Source: JAGVXH01 sp041649755 (GTDB lineage Archaea > Nanobdellota > Nanobdellia > Pacearchaeales > GW2011-AR1). Taken from it: DNA of 64,000 nt. Below the pieces are notes generated by a model, which was not told the origin of the DNA, searched no databases, and worked only from the letters and a program-made list of their open reading frames with translations. This document shows positions 24,620 to 33,063 of this stretch, in pieces. How positions within the stretch are numbered: position 1 is the first letter of the stretch; every line of letters begins with the position of its first letter. The DNA is taken from assembly GCA_041649755.1 (NCBI GenBank), contig JBAZMK010000003.1, positions 1 through 64,000 on the forward strand, read 5' to 3'. Made by a program: the position numbers and the translations under genes.

Positions 24620-25945
24620 ATGCATAAAAAGGGGGTTTCAAATGTTGTTGCAACTATTTTACTTATTCTTATTACGATAGTTGCAGTTTTTTTGCTATGG
24701 TCATTAATAAAGTTCTTTAATTTTAGATTTGATTTTGCAGACTTAACTATCCTTGACGAAGGTTTTACTATGTATAATCCGATAGAAAAGATTGCAATGG
24801 TTCAAGTAGAACGGGGAAAAGACGATGCAACACTATCTGGATTAGAGGTAATTTTCAGTGTAGGAGGTAATTCTTACGTTTATCAGACTCCTTCTGCACC
24901 TAACTTGAATGAGAAAAGAGTTTATTATTTTAATTTGTGTAAGGATGGTATTGGTTTTCCTGAAAAAATCAGTGTTGCCCCTATTTTTTCTTATGATAGC
25001 CAAGAACATAGTGGGGAGATAATTAGTAAAATAACAAAAATTAATGTAAAAAACTTTTCAATTACACCAAGCATGTATGAAGACTCGGCAAAAAACAGGT
25101 GGAGAAGGTCTCAGGTTATCCCTCCAGATTTTCCTTCATTTTTAAAAACAAGCAGAGTCTCTCACTGGAAGTTTAATTATGATATTTCAGATGAATTAGG
25201 GATAAATGATTTGACTTCATATGGAGGTGATAACGTTACTTATGCAGAAAGCGGGGTTGGGTGTGGCAGTTCAATAAATTTTGGAAACGGAGGTTTTGCC
25301 TCAAATAATGAAACAAGAAACAATGGGATTAAACAAGAGGAAGGAACAGTTTCCGTTTGGTTTAAAAGAGAGGGTTATAATGGCGGACTGGGGATTGGGA
25401 GAAATTACATATTTTCAATGTTTAACTGGTCTTGTCATTTTTACAACGACTACCCTTATTGTGACGAAGATGAAGAGTCTATTATAAATAGAATTTATAT
25501 ATATTTTAATGCAAATGATGATAATATTGGATATGTTGTTGGTCCGGTCGGATGGAATATTGTTGCAGAAGTACCCCTTAATGAATGGAATTTAGCAACA
25601 TTGACATGGGAGTCTGGTCCTTCGGATATCAATAGTGGAATTGCCAGATTTTACCTTAATGGAAATTTTATGACTTCCTCTACTTACACAGATTTAACAA
25701 TAACTGACCAAGTAAGGTGGGGTTCCTGGCCAGATTTACCTGGTTCTGATTCTTCAGGAAGCAGTCTAAAAGTAACTGTTTATCCTCCTGCCCCCCTAAC
25801 ATATCTCCCTTACGATGAAATGACGGCAAGGGGTGCAAGAGAATATTTTAACGGGTCTTTAGACGAAGCAAAGATTTTTGACAGAGCACTAAATGACTGG
25901 GAAATCCAGATGCTATATGTATGGGAGAGTTACTTAAGAGTTTGA
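24620..25945 (+). CDS. pilin-anchored surface protein with LamG-like domain
   Basis: A 441-residue protein, the third member of the family seen at 13875-22283. The leader (MHKKGVSNVVATILLILITI) and the following beta domain (LDEGFTMYNPIEKIAMVQVE, LNEKRVYYFNL) align with the two giant proteins, but the Gly/Ser linker and shared DNA identity are absent. Residues about 190-440 form a LamG/concanavalin-like sandwich (SHWKFNYDISDELG, GTVSVWFKREG, GSLDEAKIFDRALNDWEIQM). Probably an extracellular glycan-binding protein. The ATG at 24620 is preferred to the TTG at 24611 because it begins the canonical leader. Confidence 0.75.
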   Translation: MHKKGVSNVVATILLILITIVAVFLLWSLIKFFNFRFDFADLTILDEGFTMYNPIEKIAMVQVERGKDDATLSGLEVIFSVGGNSYVYQTPSAPNLNEKRVYYFNLCKDGIGFPEKISVAPIFSYDSQEHSGEIISKITKINVKNFSITPSMYEDSAKNRWRRSQVIPPDFPSFLKTSRVSHWKFNYDISDELGINDLTSYGGDNVTYAESGVGCGSSINFGNGGFASNNETRNNGIKQEEGTVSVWFKREGYNGGLGIGRNYIFSMFNWSCHFYNDYPYCDEDEESIINRIYIYFNANDDNIGYVVGPVGWNIVAEVPLNEWNLATLTWESGPSDINSGIARFYLNGNFMTSSTYTDLTITDQVRWGSWPDLPGSDSSGSSLKVTVYPPAPLTYLPYDEMTARGAREYFNGSLDEAKIFDRALNDWEIQMLYVWESYLRV

Positions 25946-26053
25946 TTAGGAAAACTTATAAATTTGAGATACCTCTTTTTTTTATGATTATGAACTTTTT
26001 TGAATTTGAAATAAATTGGGGGTTTGACTTACTTAAATAGTCCAAAGTGAAAA

Positions 26054-26419
26054 ATGCCACATCAATGTGTCCATTGTTCTAAAATTATTGAAACAGGAAG
26101 CCGGGAAATTCTTGAGGGATGTGCTAATTGTGGAGGAAAGTTCTTTTTTTATATCCGTGATGAGCAACTTCCAAAATTAAATGAAGAGTCAAAAACCCCT
26201 TTAAAAGAGTTTAACAATCTTGACAAAAAACAAGTAGAAATGGATGTGAGAAGCATTTTAAACATTGAAGATGAAGAAAAGCCAGTTATTCTAGATTTGG
26301 AGAGTATTCGGGTTCTTTCACCAGGTAAGTTTGAGATAGATATAGTCAGTCTTATGAACCGCCGACCAATTGTATTCAAACTACAAGAAGGAAAATATCT
26401 GCTGGACATTGAACCTTAG
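26054..26419 (+). CDS. zinc-ribbon protein, OapC/COG3364-like
   Basis: A 121-residue protein. The N-terminal zinc ribbon (HQCVHCSKIIETGSREILEG, then CANCGGKFFFY) has two C-x2-C pairs. A linker and a C-terminal domain follow (ESIRVLSPGKFEIDIVSLMN, KLQEGKYLLDI). This matches an archaeal zinc-ribbon family (COG3364) found near replication origins in some euryarchaea. Its function is not established. It lies upstream of the CCA enzyme. Confidence 0.75.
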   Translation: MPHQCVHCSKIIETGSREILEGCANCGGKFFFYIRDEQLPKLNEESKTPLKEFNNLDKKQVEMDVRSILNIEDEEKPVILDLESIRVLSPGKFEIDIVSLMNRRPIVFKLQEGKYLLDIEP

Positions 26420-26455
26420 GCATAACAATATAAACTTTATTTATTATTTTTCTTT

Positions 26456-27682
26456 ATGAGGGTGGATAACATTTTGGAGGAAGAGAAGAAAAAGATTTCT
26501 CTTTCAAGTGAGGAAGTAAAAAAATTATATGAAACCGCAAATAATTTTATCAAACTATTAAAAAAAGGTGGTCTGAAAGCATATATTGGAGGGAGTCTTG
26601 CAAAAGGCACTCTGATCAGAAAAGATGAAAAACAAGATATTGACATTTTTGTTGTTTTTGATTATAGTGAGGAAATGGAGAAACTTGAGAAGTTTTTGAA
26701 TAAAAGTTTTTATAAGAATGTTAAGAAGATTCATGGCTCAAGAGATTACTTTCAAATTGAGTTCCCAGAAGCAATTTTAGAGATAATCCCTGTAGTAAAA
26801 AACGTAAATCCAGAAATCGCTGAAAATGTTACAGATGTTTCACTTTCTCATGTAGTTTATGTAAAAAATATTCTTGAAAAAAAACCTCTTCTTGCTGATG
26901 AGATTCGGCTAGCGAAGTCTTTTTGCAAAGCTCAAAAATGTTATGGTGCCGAATCTTATATAAAAGGATTTAGCGGATACTCGTTAGAAGTTCTCGTTAT
27001 TTATTTTGGTGGGTTTGTAGAATTCTTGAAAGGGATAAAGAAAAAAAGAGTTATCGACCCAGTTAAATCCTTCAAAAATGAAAATGAGATTCTTCGAGAG
27101 ATTAATTCTTCCAAATTAAATAGTCCAATAATTCTTGTTGACCCTACATATAAATATAGGAATATAACTGCGGGATTAAACCAAGAAACTTTTGAAAGAT
27201 TCCTTAAATCCTCTGGGGGTTTTCTTAAAAACCCCTCTATAGAATTTTTTGAAGAAAGGGAAATCTTAAGGGAAGACCTTCTTAAAATGGCGGTAGAAAA
27301 TAAGGCAAAATTATTTGAGTTAGAAATTTCGACAGACAGACAGGAAGGAGATGTTGCAGGGAGCAAAATGAGAAAATTTTTTGATTTTGTTGTATCTAAT
27401 CTTGAAAAAAAACAGCAAGAGATTTTATTAAAAGAGTTTTTGTATTCGGGGAAGGGCAAAAAGGCTAAAGGATTTATTCTCGTTCGTGAGAAGAAAGAAA
27501 TTGAAGTCAGAGGTCCTCCTATTGGTCTTGACGAGGCTGTAAAAAAATTTAAGAAAGCCCATAAAAAGGTTTTTTTAAAAAAGAGTTACCTTTGGTTTAA
27601 AGAAAAATTAGACGACAGAGAGATTATCTTGGGTTTAAAGAAATTTGAAAAAGAGATGGGTGTCAAATTTAAACTAAAATAA
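26456..27682 (+). CDS. cca: CCA tRNA nucleotidyltransferase, archaeal class I
   Basis: A 408-residue enzyme that adds CCA to tRNA 3' ends. Seen: the class I nucleotidyltransferase motif GGSLAKGT followed by QDIDIFVVF (catalytic carboxylates), SYIKGFSGYSLEVLVIYFGG and the archaeal tail domains. None of the tRNA genes in this window encodes CCA, so the enzyme is needed for all of them. It is slightly shorter than typical (about 440). The ATG at 26456 is the first in frame. Its end overlaps the convergent UDG gene by 9 nt. Confidence 0.95.
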   Translation: MRVDNILEEEKKKISLSSEEVKKLYETANNFIKLLKKGGLKAYIGGSLAKGTLIRKDEKQDIDIFVVFDYSEEMEKLEKFLNKSFYKNVKKIHGSRDYFQIEFPEAILEIIPVVKNVNPEIAENVTDVSLSHVVYVKNILEKKPLLADEIRLAKSFCKAQKCYGAESYIKGFSGYSLEVLVIYFGGFVEFLKGIKKKRVIDPVKSFKNENEILREINSSKLNSPIILVDPTYKYRNITAGLNQETFERFLKSSGGFLKNPSIEFFEEREILREDLLKMAVENKAKLFELEISTDRQEGDVAGSKMRKFFDFVVSNLEKKQQEILLKEFLYSGKGKKAKGFILVREKKEIEVRGPPIGLDEAVKKFKKAHKKVFLKKSYLWFKEKLDDREIILGLKKFEKEMGVKFKLK

Positions 27683-28291
27683 TTTCTTTTGTTCTTTTGA
27701 TTTTCTAATTTCTTCTTTAACTATTTCCATATCGGCTTCCCAAAGAGGGAGAAGTCTTTGATTGTAGATTATAGCTGCGGGATGGAATAGGGGAATTAAT
27801 TTTATCTTTAATCCATCAAAATCTATCTCTCGGACTTTTCCGTGAAGTGTGGTGATTCCTTGCTGATTTGCCATATCTTTTACTTCTCCTTTTGCTAGGA
27901 AAAATTTTGTTGCGTAGTTTCCTAAACTGCAAACGACTTTCGGCTTCATCTCTTTAATTTGTTTTATGAGCCATGGCTTATGAATCTCAATTTCTTCTGG
28001 GAGGGGGTCTCTGTTCTCTGGGGGGCGACATTTTAGAATATTTGCTATGTAAACATCATTTAGGCTTAGACCAACTCGTTCCAAAAGTTTGTCCAAATTC
28101 TTTCCTGCGACACCTACAAAAGCGAGTCCTTGCAAGTCTTCATTTTTCCCAGGAGCCTCTCCGACAAAAAGAATGTCTGAATTTGGGTTTCCCTTGCCTA
28201 CAACGATATTTGTGCAGTTATTGAACAGTTCTGTCCCTTTGAGTAAGTTTGCTTCCGGAAAATCAAATTCTGGAGAGTTTTTATTAGACAT
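27674..28291 (-). CDS. uracil-DNA glycosylase, family 4-like, without most Fe-S ligands
   Basis: A 205-residue DNA repair enzyme that removes uracil. Family motifs are clear: VGEAPGKNEDLQGLAFVG, NILKCRPPENRDPLPEE and LFHPAA. Family-4 enzymes normally carry a 4Fe-4S cluster held by an N-terminal C-x2-C, the Cys in KCRPP and a Cys about 16 residues later. Here only the KCRPP cysteine is kept. The N-terminal pair is missing (KGTELFNNC aligns past it) and the last ligand is replaced (PEEIEIHKPW). It is convergent with cca and lies beside tRNA-Arg. Confidence 0.88.
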   Translation of the reverse strand: MSNKNSPEFDFPEANLLKGTELFNNCTNIVVGKGNPNSDILFVGEAPGKNEDLQGLAFVGVAGKNLDKLLERVGLSLNDVYIANILKCRPPENRDPLPEEIEIHKPWLIKQIKEMKPKVVCSLGNYATKFFLAKGEVKDMANQQGITTLHGKVREIDFDGLKIKLIPLFHPAAIIYNQRLLPLWEADMEIVKEEIRKSKEQKKLF

Positions 28292-28325
28292 AAAAGATAA
28301 AAACCATGGCTATTAATAAATATTA

Positions 28326-28396
28326 GCCCCTGTAGTTTAGTGGATAGAACACCTCGTTGCGGTCGAGGCAACCCAAGTTCGACTCTTGGTAGGGGC
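28326..28396 (+). tRNA. tRNA-Arg (anticodon GCG)
   Basis: A 71-nt cloverleaf. Acceptor GCCCCTG pairs with TAGGGGC (last pair G-T). The anticodon arm CCTCG-TTGCGGT-CGAGG gives GCG. The T arm is CCAAG-TTCGACT-CTTGG. CCA is not encoded. No inverted T-arm copy follows. Confidence 0.92.
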
Positions 28397-28414
28397 GTGT
28401 CTTATACTTATTAA

Positions 28415-28726
28415 TTACTTTAAAGGTAAATCATAAAAAACCCCACAAGAATCGTTTGTGCATTGGTAAATTGCTCTGCCTTCTTCTGAATCTTCTCCTC
28501 TTAAAATAACCCCTCCTCCACATAAAAAACAACTATTAATCGGATTTAAGGTTTTGACAGCGGAGACATATCCTTCTGGATTATTTAAAAGAACTTTACT
28601 AACAGATAAACCCCTTTTTCCAGAAATAAAATCTTCAGCCTTAGAACTTAACTCTATCCTTTCTTTTTCTACCTTTGAAAATAGAGATATTCTTGATTCC
28701 TGAGCGTTTCTGATAGGTTTAATCAT
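28415..28726 (-). CDS. hypothetical zinc-finger protein downstream of radA
   Basis: A 103-residue protein starting 1 nt after the radA stop, so co-transcribed with it. The C-terminal half has a treble-cysteine pattern (CFLCGGGVIL ... YQCTNDSCGVFY: two C-x2/4-C pairs) predicted to bind zinc. The N-terminal half is charged and helical (RISLFSKVEKERIELSSKAE). No family recognised; association with RadA is positional only. Confidence 0.6.
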   Translation of the reverse strand: MIKPIRNAQESRISLFSKVEKERIELSSKAEDFISGKRGLSVSKVLLNNPEGYVSAVKTLNPINSCFLCGGGVILRGEDSEEGRAIYQCTNDSCGVFYDLPLK

Positions 28727-28727
28727 A

Positions 28728-29756
28728 TTAAATTTCTATGTCTTTTAATCCGCTGGTTTCAATCATAAAGACTGTTTCGTTGTCTGGGAGGTTTGGCGAA
28801 TCAATTAATTTTGCGACTCTTGAGTCTTTTTTCCCTCTTCTAAGATAAATTCTGTAGGTACAGGCGTGTCCAACGATGTTTCCCCCTATTGCTTTGGTTG
28901 GATCTCCGAAAAGCTGTGCTGGGTCGGACATTACCTGATTTGTGACATAGACTGCGAGGTTATTTGATTCAGCGACTTTCATTAAATTATGGAGATAACG
29001 ATTCAGTCTTTGCTGTCTGTCCGCGAGCTGTCCTCTGCCAGTGTATTCTGCCCTAAAATGTGCTGTGAGGGAGTCTACAATAATCAACCTAATTGGTTCT
29101 CCATCTTTGATTAATTCTGAGACTTTGTCTAACAAAAGCATCTGGTGGTCAGAATTAAATGCTCTTGCTACTAAAATATTCTTTAAAACCTTGTCAGGGT
29201 TTGCACCAATTCCTTCTGCAAATTGTCTTATTCTTTCAGGTCTGAAAGTTCCTTCTGTATCTATGTAGACTGCTTTGCCTTCTGCTCCGCCTTTTTCAAC
29301 TGGGAGTTGGACATTTACTGCTAAAGACAAAGCTAACTGAGTCTTTCCGGAACCAAATGAACCGAAAGCCTCAGTGATTGACTTCGTCTCTATCCCTTTT
29401 CCACCCAGAAGATTGTCTAAATTCTTTGAACCAGTAGTAATTCTAAATATCTCTTTCCTTTTTTCATCGTAAGCAAGACCATCTGAGAACCCCAAGTTCA
29501 TCATTTTTCGTGCGGCCTGAATTGCTTTTCGTGCGGCGGCTTCGCCCATTCCGGCGGTTTCAGCCAGTTGAGGTGGGGTTAAGACAGCAATGCCCATTAA
29601 ATCATAAATGCCTGCTGCTTCAAGTTTTGCAATAGCTCCTGGACCAATCCCTGGTATGTCGGCTAAAGTAGGCTCATCGGAAGCCTTCTTAGCCTTCTTA
29701 GCTTTTTTCTCCTCTGCTAATTCTTTCTCTATTTTATCTTCTTCGTTATTTGCCAT
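28728..29756 (-). CDS. radA: DNA repair and recombination protein RadA
   Basis: A 342-residue RecA/Rad51-family recombinase that forms filaments on single-stranded DNA and promotes strand exchange. After a charged start, residues about 28-90 form the helix-hairpin-helix N-domain (DIPGIGPGAIAKLEAAGIYD). The ATPase core shows Walker A GSFGSGKTQ, Walker B LIIVDSLTAHFRAEY, the VTNQV motif and the polymerisation and L2 regions (AIGGNIVGHACTYRIYLRRG). Length is typical for archaeal RadA. The 103-residue zinc-finger gene follows directly. Confidence 0.96.
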   Translation of the reverse strand: MANNEEDKIEKELAEEKKAKKAKKASDEPTLADIPGIGPGAIAKLEAAGIYDLMGIAVLTPPQLAETAGMGEAAARKAIQAARKMMNLGFSDGLAYDEKRKEIFRITTGSKNLDNLLGGKGIETKSITEAFGSFGSGKTQLALSLAVNVQLPVEKGGAEGKAVYIDTEGTFRPERIRQFAEGIGANPDKVLKNILVARAFNSDHQMLLLDKVSELIKDGEPIRLIIVDSLTAHFRAEYTGRGQLADRQQRLNRYLHNLMKVAESNNLAVYVTNQVMSDPAQLFGDPTKAIGGNIVGHACTYRIYLRRGKKDSRVAKLIDSPNLPDNETVFMIETSGLKDIEI

Positions 29757-29779
29757 ATTATCTCTATATTGATTTAATT

Positions 29780-30133
29780 TTATCTATCTGTTAATCTTAT
29801 ATCTGTTTCTTGAGATTGTTTTTTCTCTTCCTCCCTCACTAATCTGAATAATAGAACTAAATTTTGAGTTACAGCCGGAGCATTTCTACCGATTACATAC
29901 ACCTCAACAAGATAATACTTACCATCCTTTCCTCCCCTAACAATTACTATTTGAGAATCGTCTGTAGCCAATTCAAAAATATAAGCTTCATTTCCATCTT
30001 GATTAGATCTTGAAATTACATCTCCTACACTCCTAAAGTAATCAATAATCTTTTGATAAGGCCTATCAGAATCCCCCCTCGTTTGAATCTTTGAACCGGG
30101 AACTTCTTCTGTCAAAAAAGTCTCTAATGCCAT
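29780..30133 (-). CDS. hypothetical protein upstream of radA
   Basis: A 117-residue soluble protein of unrecognised family. It has a beta-rich core (AYIFELATDDSQIVIVRGGK, YYLVEVYVIGRN) and a basic C-terminus. It lies 23 nt upstream of radA on the same strand and is probably co-transcribed. No cysteines, membrane spans or signal peptide are seen. Confidence 0.55.
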   Translation of the reverse strand: MALETFLTEEVPGSKIQTRGDSDRPYQKIIDYFRSVGDVISRSNQDGNEAYIFELATDDSQIVIVRGGKDGKYYLVEVYVIGRNAPAVTQNLVLLFRLVREEEKKQSQETDIRLTDR

Positions 30134-30236
30134 ATCTCAAAAAATCCATGCCCATTTATAAGTATTTATGTAATTCAAAACAGATAATAAAATATTCTGT
30201 TCAGAATATAAATTCTTAAATATCTTCTTTCTGTAA

Positions 30237-30548
30237 ATGTCTATGGCGATTAGTTCTAATGATTTTCCTAAAGAATATGAAGTAATAAGGGCTGTTTGGG
30301 ATATGTGGTCTTCAGGGCAAGAAATTGGAGATGTTGAAAAATTGGCTTACTATGTCGTAAGAGAAAGAATCTATGAGACTCTTTATGCTAAAGATGGAAA
30401 TAACAGGAATTTTTTAAAATGGAATGAGTCTCAGATTGGGATTTATGGAATAAGAGAAGAGTTAAATTTTGAAATTCCTTGTGGACATTCTACTAACCCT
30501 GTTTTAGACGATTTCTTGTTAGGTTTGGCTGTTGAAACCGCTAAGTAA
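30237..30548 (+). CDS. hypothetical protein
   Basis: A 103-residue acidic soluble protein with no recognised motif (helical segments such as EVIRAVWDMWSSGQEIGDVE and RERIYETLYAKDG). ATG at 30237 or, two codons later, 30243. A TATA-like AATTCTTAAATATC lies about 25 nt upstream. It is divergent from the radA cluster and its end overlaps the convergent hydrolase gene by 8 nt. Confidence 0.55.
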   Translation: MSMAISSNDFPKEYEVIRAVWDMWSSGQEIGDVEKLAYYVVRERIYETLYAKDGNNRNFLKWNESQIGIYGIREELNFEIPCGHSTNPVLDDFLLGLAVETAK

Positions 30549-31005
30549 TCCCAAAAAAATTTAAGGAAAACCAAAAATCCGCCAATAAAATTAAGACAAA
30601 AACAATCTCTTCAAGAATTCCACCACTTTTTATTCCAAAACCGAATCTTTTACTGCTTAACGGCCAAAATAACGCAACTCCCGACCGAGTTAGGCTATCC
30701 AGAAATAAATGCGAAAAATAACCTGCAAAAAATCCGAAGCCTGCCCATTGACCTATCCAGGCAATAAATAAAGAAATTAAAATTCCAAAAACAAGGCTGT
30801 GAACCATACCACGATGTTTTGTAAAAAACTGAAAAGGTCTTAAAAACCAGTGTCTTCCTACTTTAGAATTTTTTATATCAATATCAACAATTAAAGCACC
30901 CAGAATAACAAAGACGAGAAAAATAATTTTATTAGGAATTTCAAAAGTAAGATTGAGAATAAAAAATACTAATATTCCAAAGACAAGATGGGTTTTGAAT
31001 AACAT
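30541..31005 (-). CDS. membrane-bound metal-dependent hydrolase, YdjM/DUF457 family
   Basis: A 154-residue protein with four predicted membrane helices. It has the family pattern of conserved histidines and acidic residues: THLVFG at the start, VDIDIKNSKVGRHW, FTKHRGMVHSLVFG and YFSHLFLDSLTRSGVALFWP. This family is predicted to be a membrane metallohydrolase related to the phospholipase C/phosphatase clan; substrates are unknown. The adjacent downstream and upstream genes are RPA and an unknown protein. Confidence 0.82.
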   Translation of the reverse strand: MLFKTHLVFGILVFFILNLTFEIPNKIIFLVFVILGALIVDIDIKNSKVGRHWFLRPFQFFTKHRGMVHSLVFGILISLFIAWIGQWAGFGFFAGYFSHLFLDSLTRSGVALFWPLSSKRFGFGIKSGGILEEIVFVLILLADFWFSLNFFGIT

Positions 31006-31032
31006 TATTAAAATAAAACATTCCTCTTTAAA

Positions 31033-31974
31033 TTACTTCGCTTCTAGTTCTTCAATTAACTTTTCAACATCTACTTTTTTTACATCACTTCCAATAATTT
31101 CCAGATTGTTAAATAACTGATTTCTTTTGACTATTCCTGTCACGCAAACCTCTGTTCCCAATAAGTCTTCTTTAAAATTTAGTGCCTTTTCTTCATTTTT
31201 TAAATCTTCTTCAGGAATTAAGGCGTTTATTTGTTCAGAGAAAAGAACTACCCTTATAGTTTCTGTTCCGTCATCAAGAACAAAATTTAAAATCGCCCTT
31301 TCTTTTGGAGTAATAACTCCATGTTCTATACAATTAAAAACATTCTCTGTTTGTGTGACTTTTTTGTTGCAGTTCGGACAGACATTATAAAATCTCGGCT
31401 GAAAAAGTTGGACTACAATCCCTCTGACGCTAACATTTTGACCTTGCTTAATCTTATCAAGGCTTTCTTCAACAGATTTCTTTTCAGTTTTAACTTCTTC
31501 CAACTTTTTCTCACTTTTTTTTAATTCTGAGAAACCTGATAAATGAATTTCTGAGTCTCTAACTGAAGCATTTTTTATCTCAACGACATCTCCGACTTTT
31601 ATTCTTCCAGATTCAATTAGGTCAATGTGGTTTGTGTCCCAGAGGACTACTCGTGTATTCCCTGTTTCGTCAGCTAATATAAAATTCGCGACTTTGCCTG
31701 ACCTGCCGTTTTTATCAAACTCTCTTACAGGAAATATGTTTATGACTTTGCCAAAAATATTGGCTTTTTTCATTCCAGGCATAAGTTCGCAGATCTTAAG
31801 GTCCTGATTCTCAAAGCTGACTCCAAGTTCTGCTGCGATAATCTGCGCGGCGCCCTCCTTTGAAATCAAACCAGACAACTTGGCCTTTTTTGCCTCTACT
31901 CTTCGTTCAACTTCTGAAATATCAATTCCAGATGCTTTAGAAATTCTCTCTATTAATAAGTCATAATTTTGCAT
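31033..31974 (-). CDS. rpa: replication protein A (OB-fold ssDNA-binding protein)
   Basis: A 313-residue single-stranded DNA-binding protein. Residues about 65-150 form an OB fold with the RPA signature (NIFGKVINIFPVREFD, RVVLWDTNHIDLI, DVVEIKNASVRD). A charged linker precedes a second OB-like region (QNVSVRGIVVQLFQPR) holding a zinc finger (CPNC ... NCIEHG, Cys3His type), and a C-terminal segment (GTETIRVVLFSEQ, CVTGIVKRNQLFNN) follows. It protects ssDNA during replication and repair and lies in a region with EndoIII, RadA and UDG. Confidence 0.9.
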   Translation of the reverse strand: MQNYDLLIERISKASGIDISEVERRVEAKKAKLSGLISKEGAAQIIAAELGVSFENQDLKICELMPGMKKANIFGKVINIFPVREFDKNGRSGKVANFILADETGNTRVVLWDTNHIDLIESGRIKVGDVVEIKNASVRDSEIHLSGFSELKKSEKKLEEVKTEKKSVEESLDKIKQGQNVSVRGIVVQLFQPRFYNVCPNCNKKVTQTENVFNCIEHGVITPKERAILNFVLDDGTETIRVVLFSEQINALIPEEDLKNEEKALNFKEDLLGTEVCVTGIVKRNQLFNNLEIIGSDVKKVDVEKLIEELEAK

Positions 31975-32005
31975 TAAATTAATGTCTTTTTTTACTATTT
32001 AAGTA

Positions 32006-32626
32006 TTATTGGGATAAAATGCGTATTTTTTTGAGAATTTCATCTTCTTTTTCTTTTTTCCCTTTGCTCCAGTATGACCTACCGAAACGAACAACTATGT
32101 AGTTTATGCTTCTCCAATGTTTCTTTGGGAATAACCTTTCTAAGTCTTTTTCAACTTTATGGGGGTTTGTATTTTTTGTCCAACCGAACTTACGAGAAAT
32201 CCGACCTACATGAGTGTCTACTCCGATTGCATCTGCTTTTTGCGCCTCTGCTAAATAGACATTTGCGACTTTCCGCCCGACCCCTGGGAGTTTCAGAAGC
32301 CTCTCTAAATCTTTTGGTATTCCTTTTTTATTAATGATTTTAGCGGTTTCTAAAATGTGCTTTGATTTAGTTTTGTAGTAATTAATCGGTCGAATAATTT
32401 TCTGAATGCCCTTTAGTTTGGCTTTGCTGAAAGAATTAAGAGAAGGATATTTTTTAAAAAGAATCTCGCAAATTTCAATCGTTTTTTCATCACGGGTCTG
32501 AGCTGAAAGGATTGTTGCAATTAGAATTTTCCAATCCTCATTCCATTCTGCTGCAAGTCTCATTTCTTTATCAAAGATGTACTTTTTAAGGGATTTAAGT
32601 TGGTTAACTGCTATTTTTGGGTCCAT
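32006..32626 (-). CDS. nth: endonuclease III-like DNA glycosylase without Fe-S cluster motif
   Basis: A 206-residue HhH-GPD base-excision enzyme removing oxidised pyrimidines. The helix-hairpin-helix LPGVGRKVANVYL carries the catalytic Lys, and GVDTHVGRISRKFGW carries the catalytic Asp. Canonical Nth ends with C-x6-C-x2-C-x5-C binding 4Fe-4S. Here the matching region (VRFGRSYWSKGKKEKEDEIL) has no cysteine, and the whole protein has only one (IEICEI). The cluster has evidently been lost while the catalytic residues remain. It is coupled to neither neighbour by overlap. Confidence 0.9.
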   Translation of the reverse strand: MDPKIAVNQLKSLKKYIFDKEMRLAAEWNEDWKILIATILSAQTRDEKTIEICEILFKKYPSLNSFSKAKLKGIQKIIRPINYYKTKSKHILETAKIINKKGIPKDLERLLKLPGVGRKVANVYLAEAQKADAIGVDTHVGRISRKFGWTKNTNPHKVEKDLERLFPKKHWRSINYIVVRFGRSYWSKGKKEKEDEILKKIRILSQ

Positions 32627-32635
32627 ATTGGTAGA

Positions 32636-32971
32636 TTAATTTGAATGTTTTTTAGCTCTTACTTTGTCTGTTAAGTTAATGTAAATTACTGCAAAAACTA
32701 TAAAGAGGGTAAAAAATATCCAAGAAAAAGTCAGTATTATTTCTTCAAAATTGCTATAGATAATTGAAATGACACTTCCCGCTAAGAGGATTCCTGCTGA
32801 AATTGCTAAAAAATTACTTACATACTTTACGAGCTTTTTTTCATTGTACTTCTTCTTATACTCTTTTGATGCAGTGTTGTATCCTGCAATAAGAATGCTC
32901 AAACTAAAAGCTCTCATAACTATACTTAAGAGGAGTATAGATAAACCACTGATTAAATTAATTTTCCACAT
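32636..32971 (-). CDS. small membrane protein
   Basis: A 111-residue protein with three hydrophobic spans (LISGLSILLLSIVMRAFSL, FLAISAGILLAGSVISIIYS, FSWIFFTLFIVFAVIYINLT). The ATG at 32971 follows a good ribosome-binding sequence GAGGT; the longer frame from 33031 lacks one and overlaps promoter sequence. No family recognised. It is the gene immediately upstream of nth on the same strand. Confidence 0.6.
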   Translation of the reverse strand: MWKINLISGLSILLLSIVMRAFSLSILIAGYNTASKEYKKKYNEKKLVKYVSNFLAISAGILLAGSVISIIYSNFEEIILTFSWIFFTLFIVFAVIYINLTDKVRAKKHSN

Positions 32972-33063
32972 CTTTTTACCTCTTTTATGTAATCTCAGAT
33001 AGATTATAAATGTTATGTTAGAGTTAATCAAAAAATTATTAAACTCTTTTACTATAAAAAAAT

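Noticed and set aside
25984..26040. An 18-codon frame with a TATA box 24 nt upstream, before the OapC-like gene
   Set aside because: It could be a leaderless leader peptide, but it is too short to support; the TATA box may simply serve the OapC-like gene with a leader of about 67 nt.
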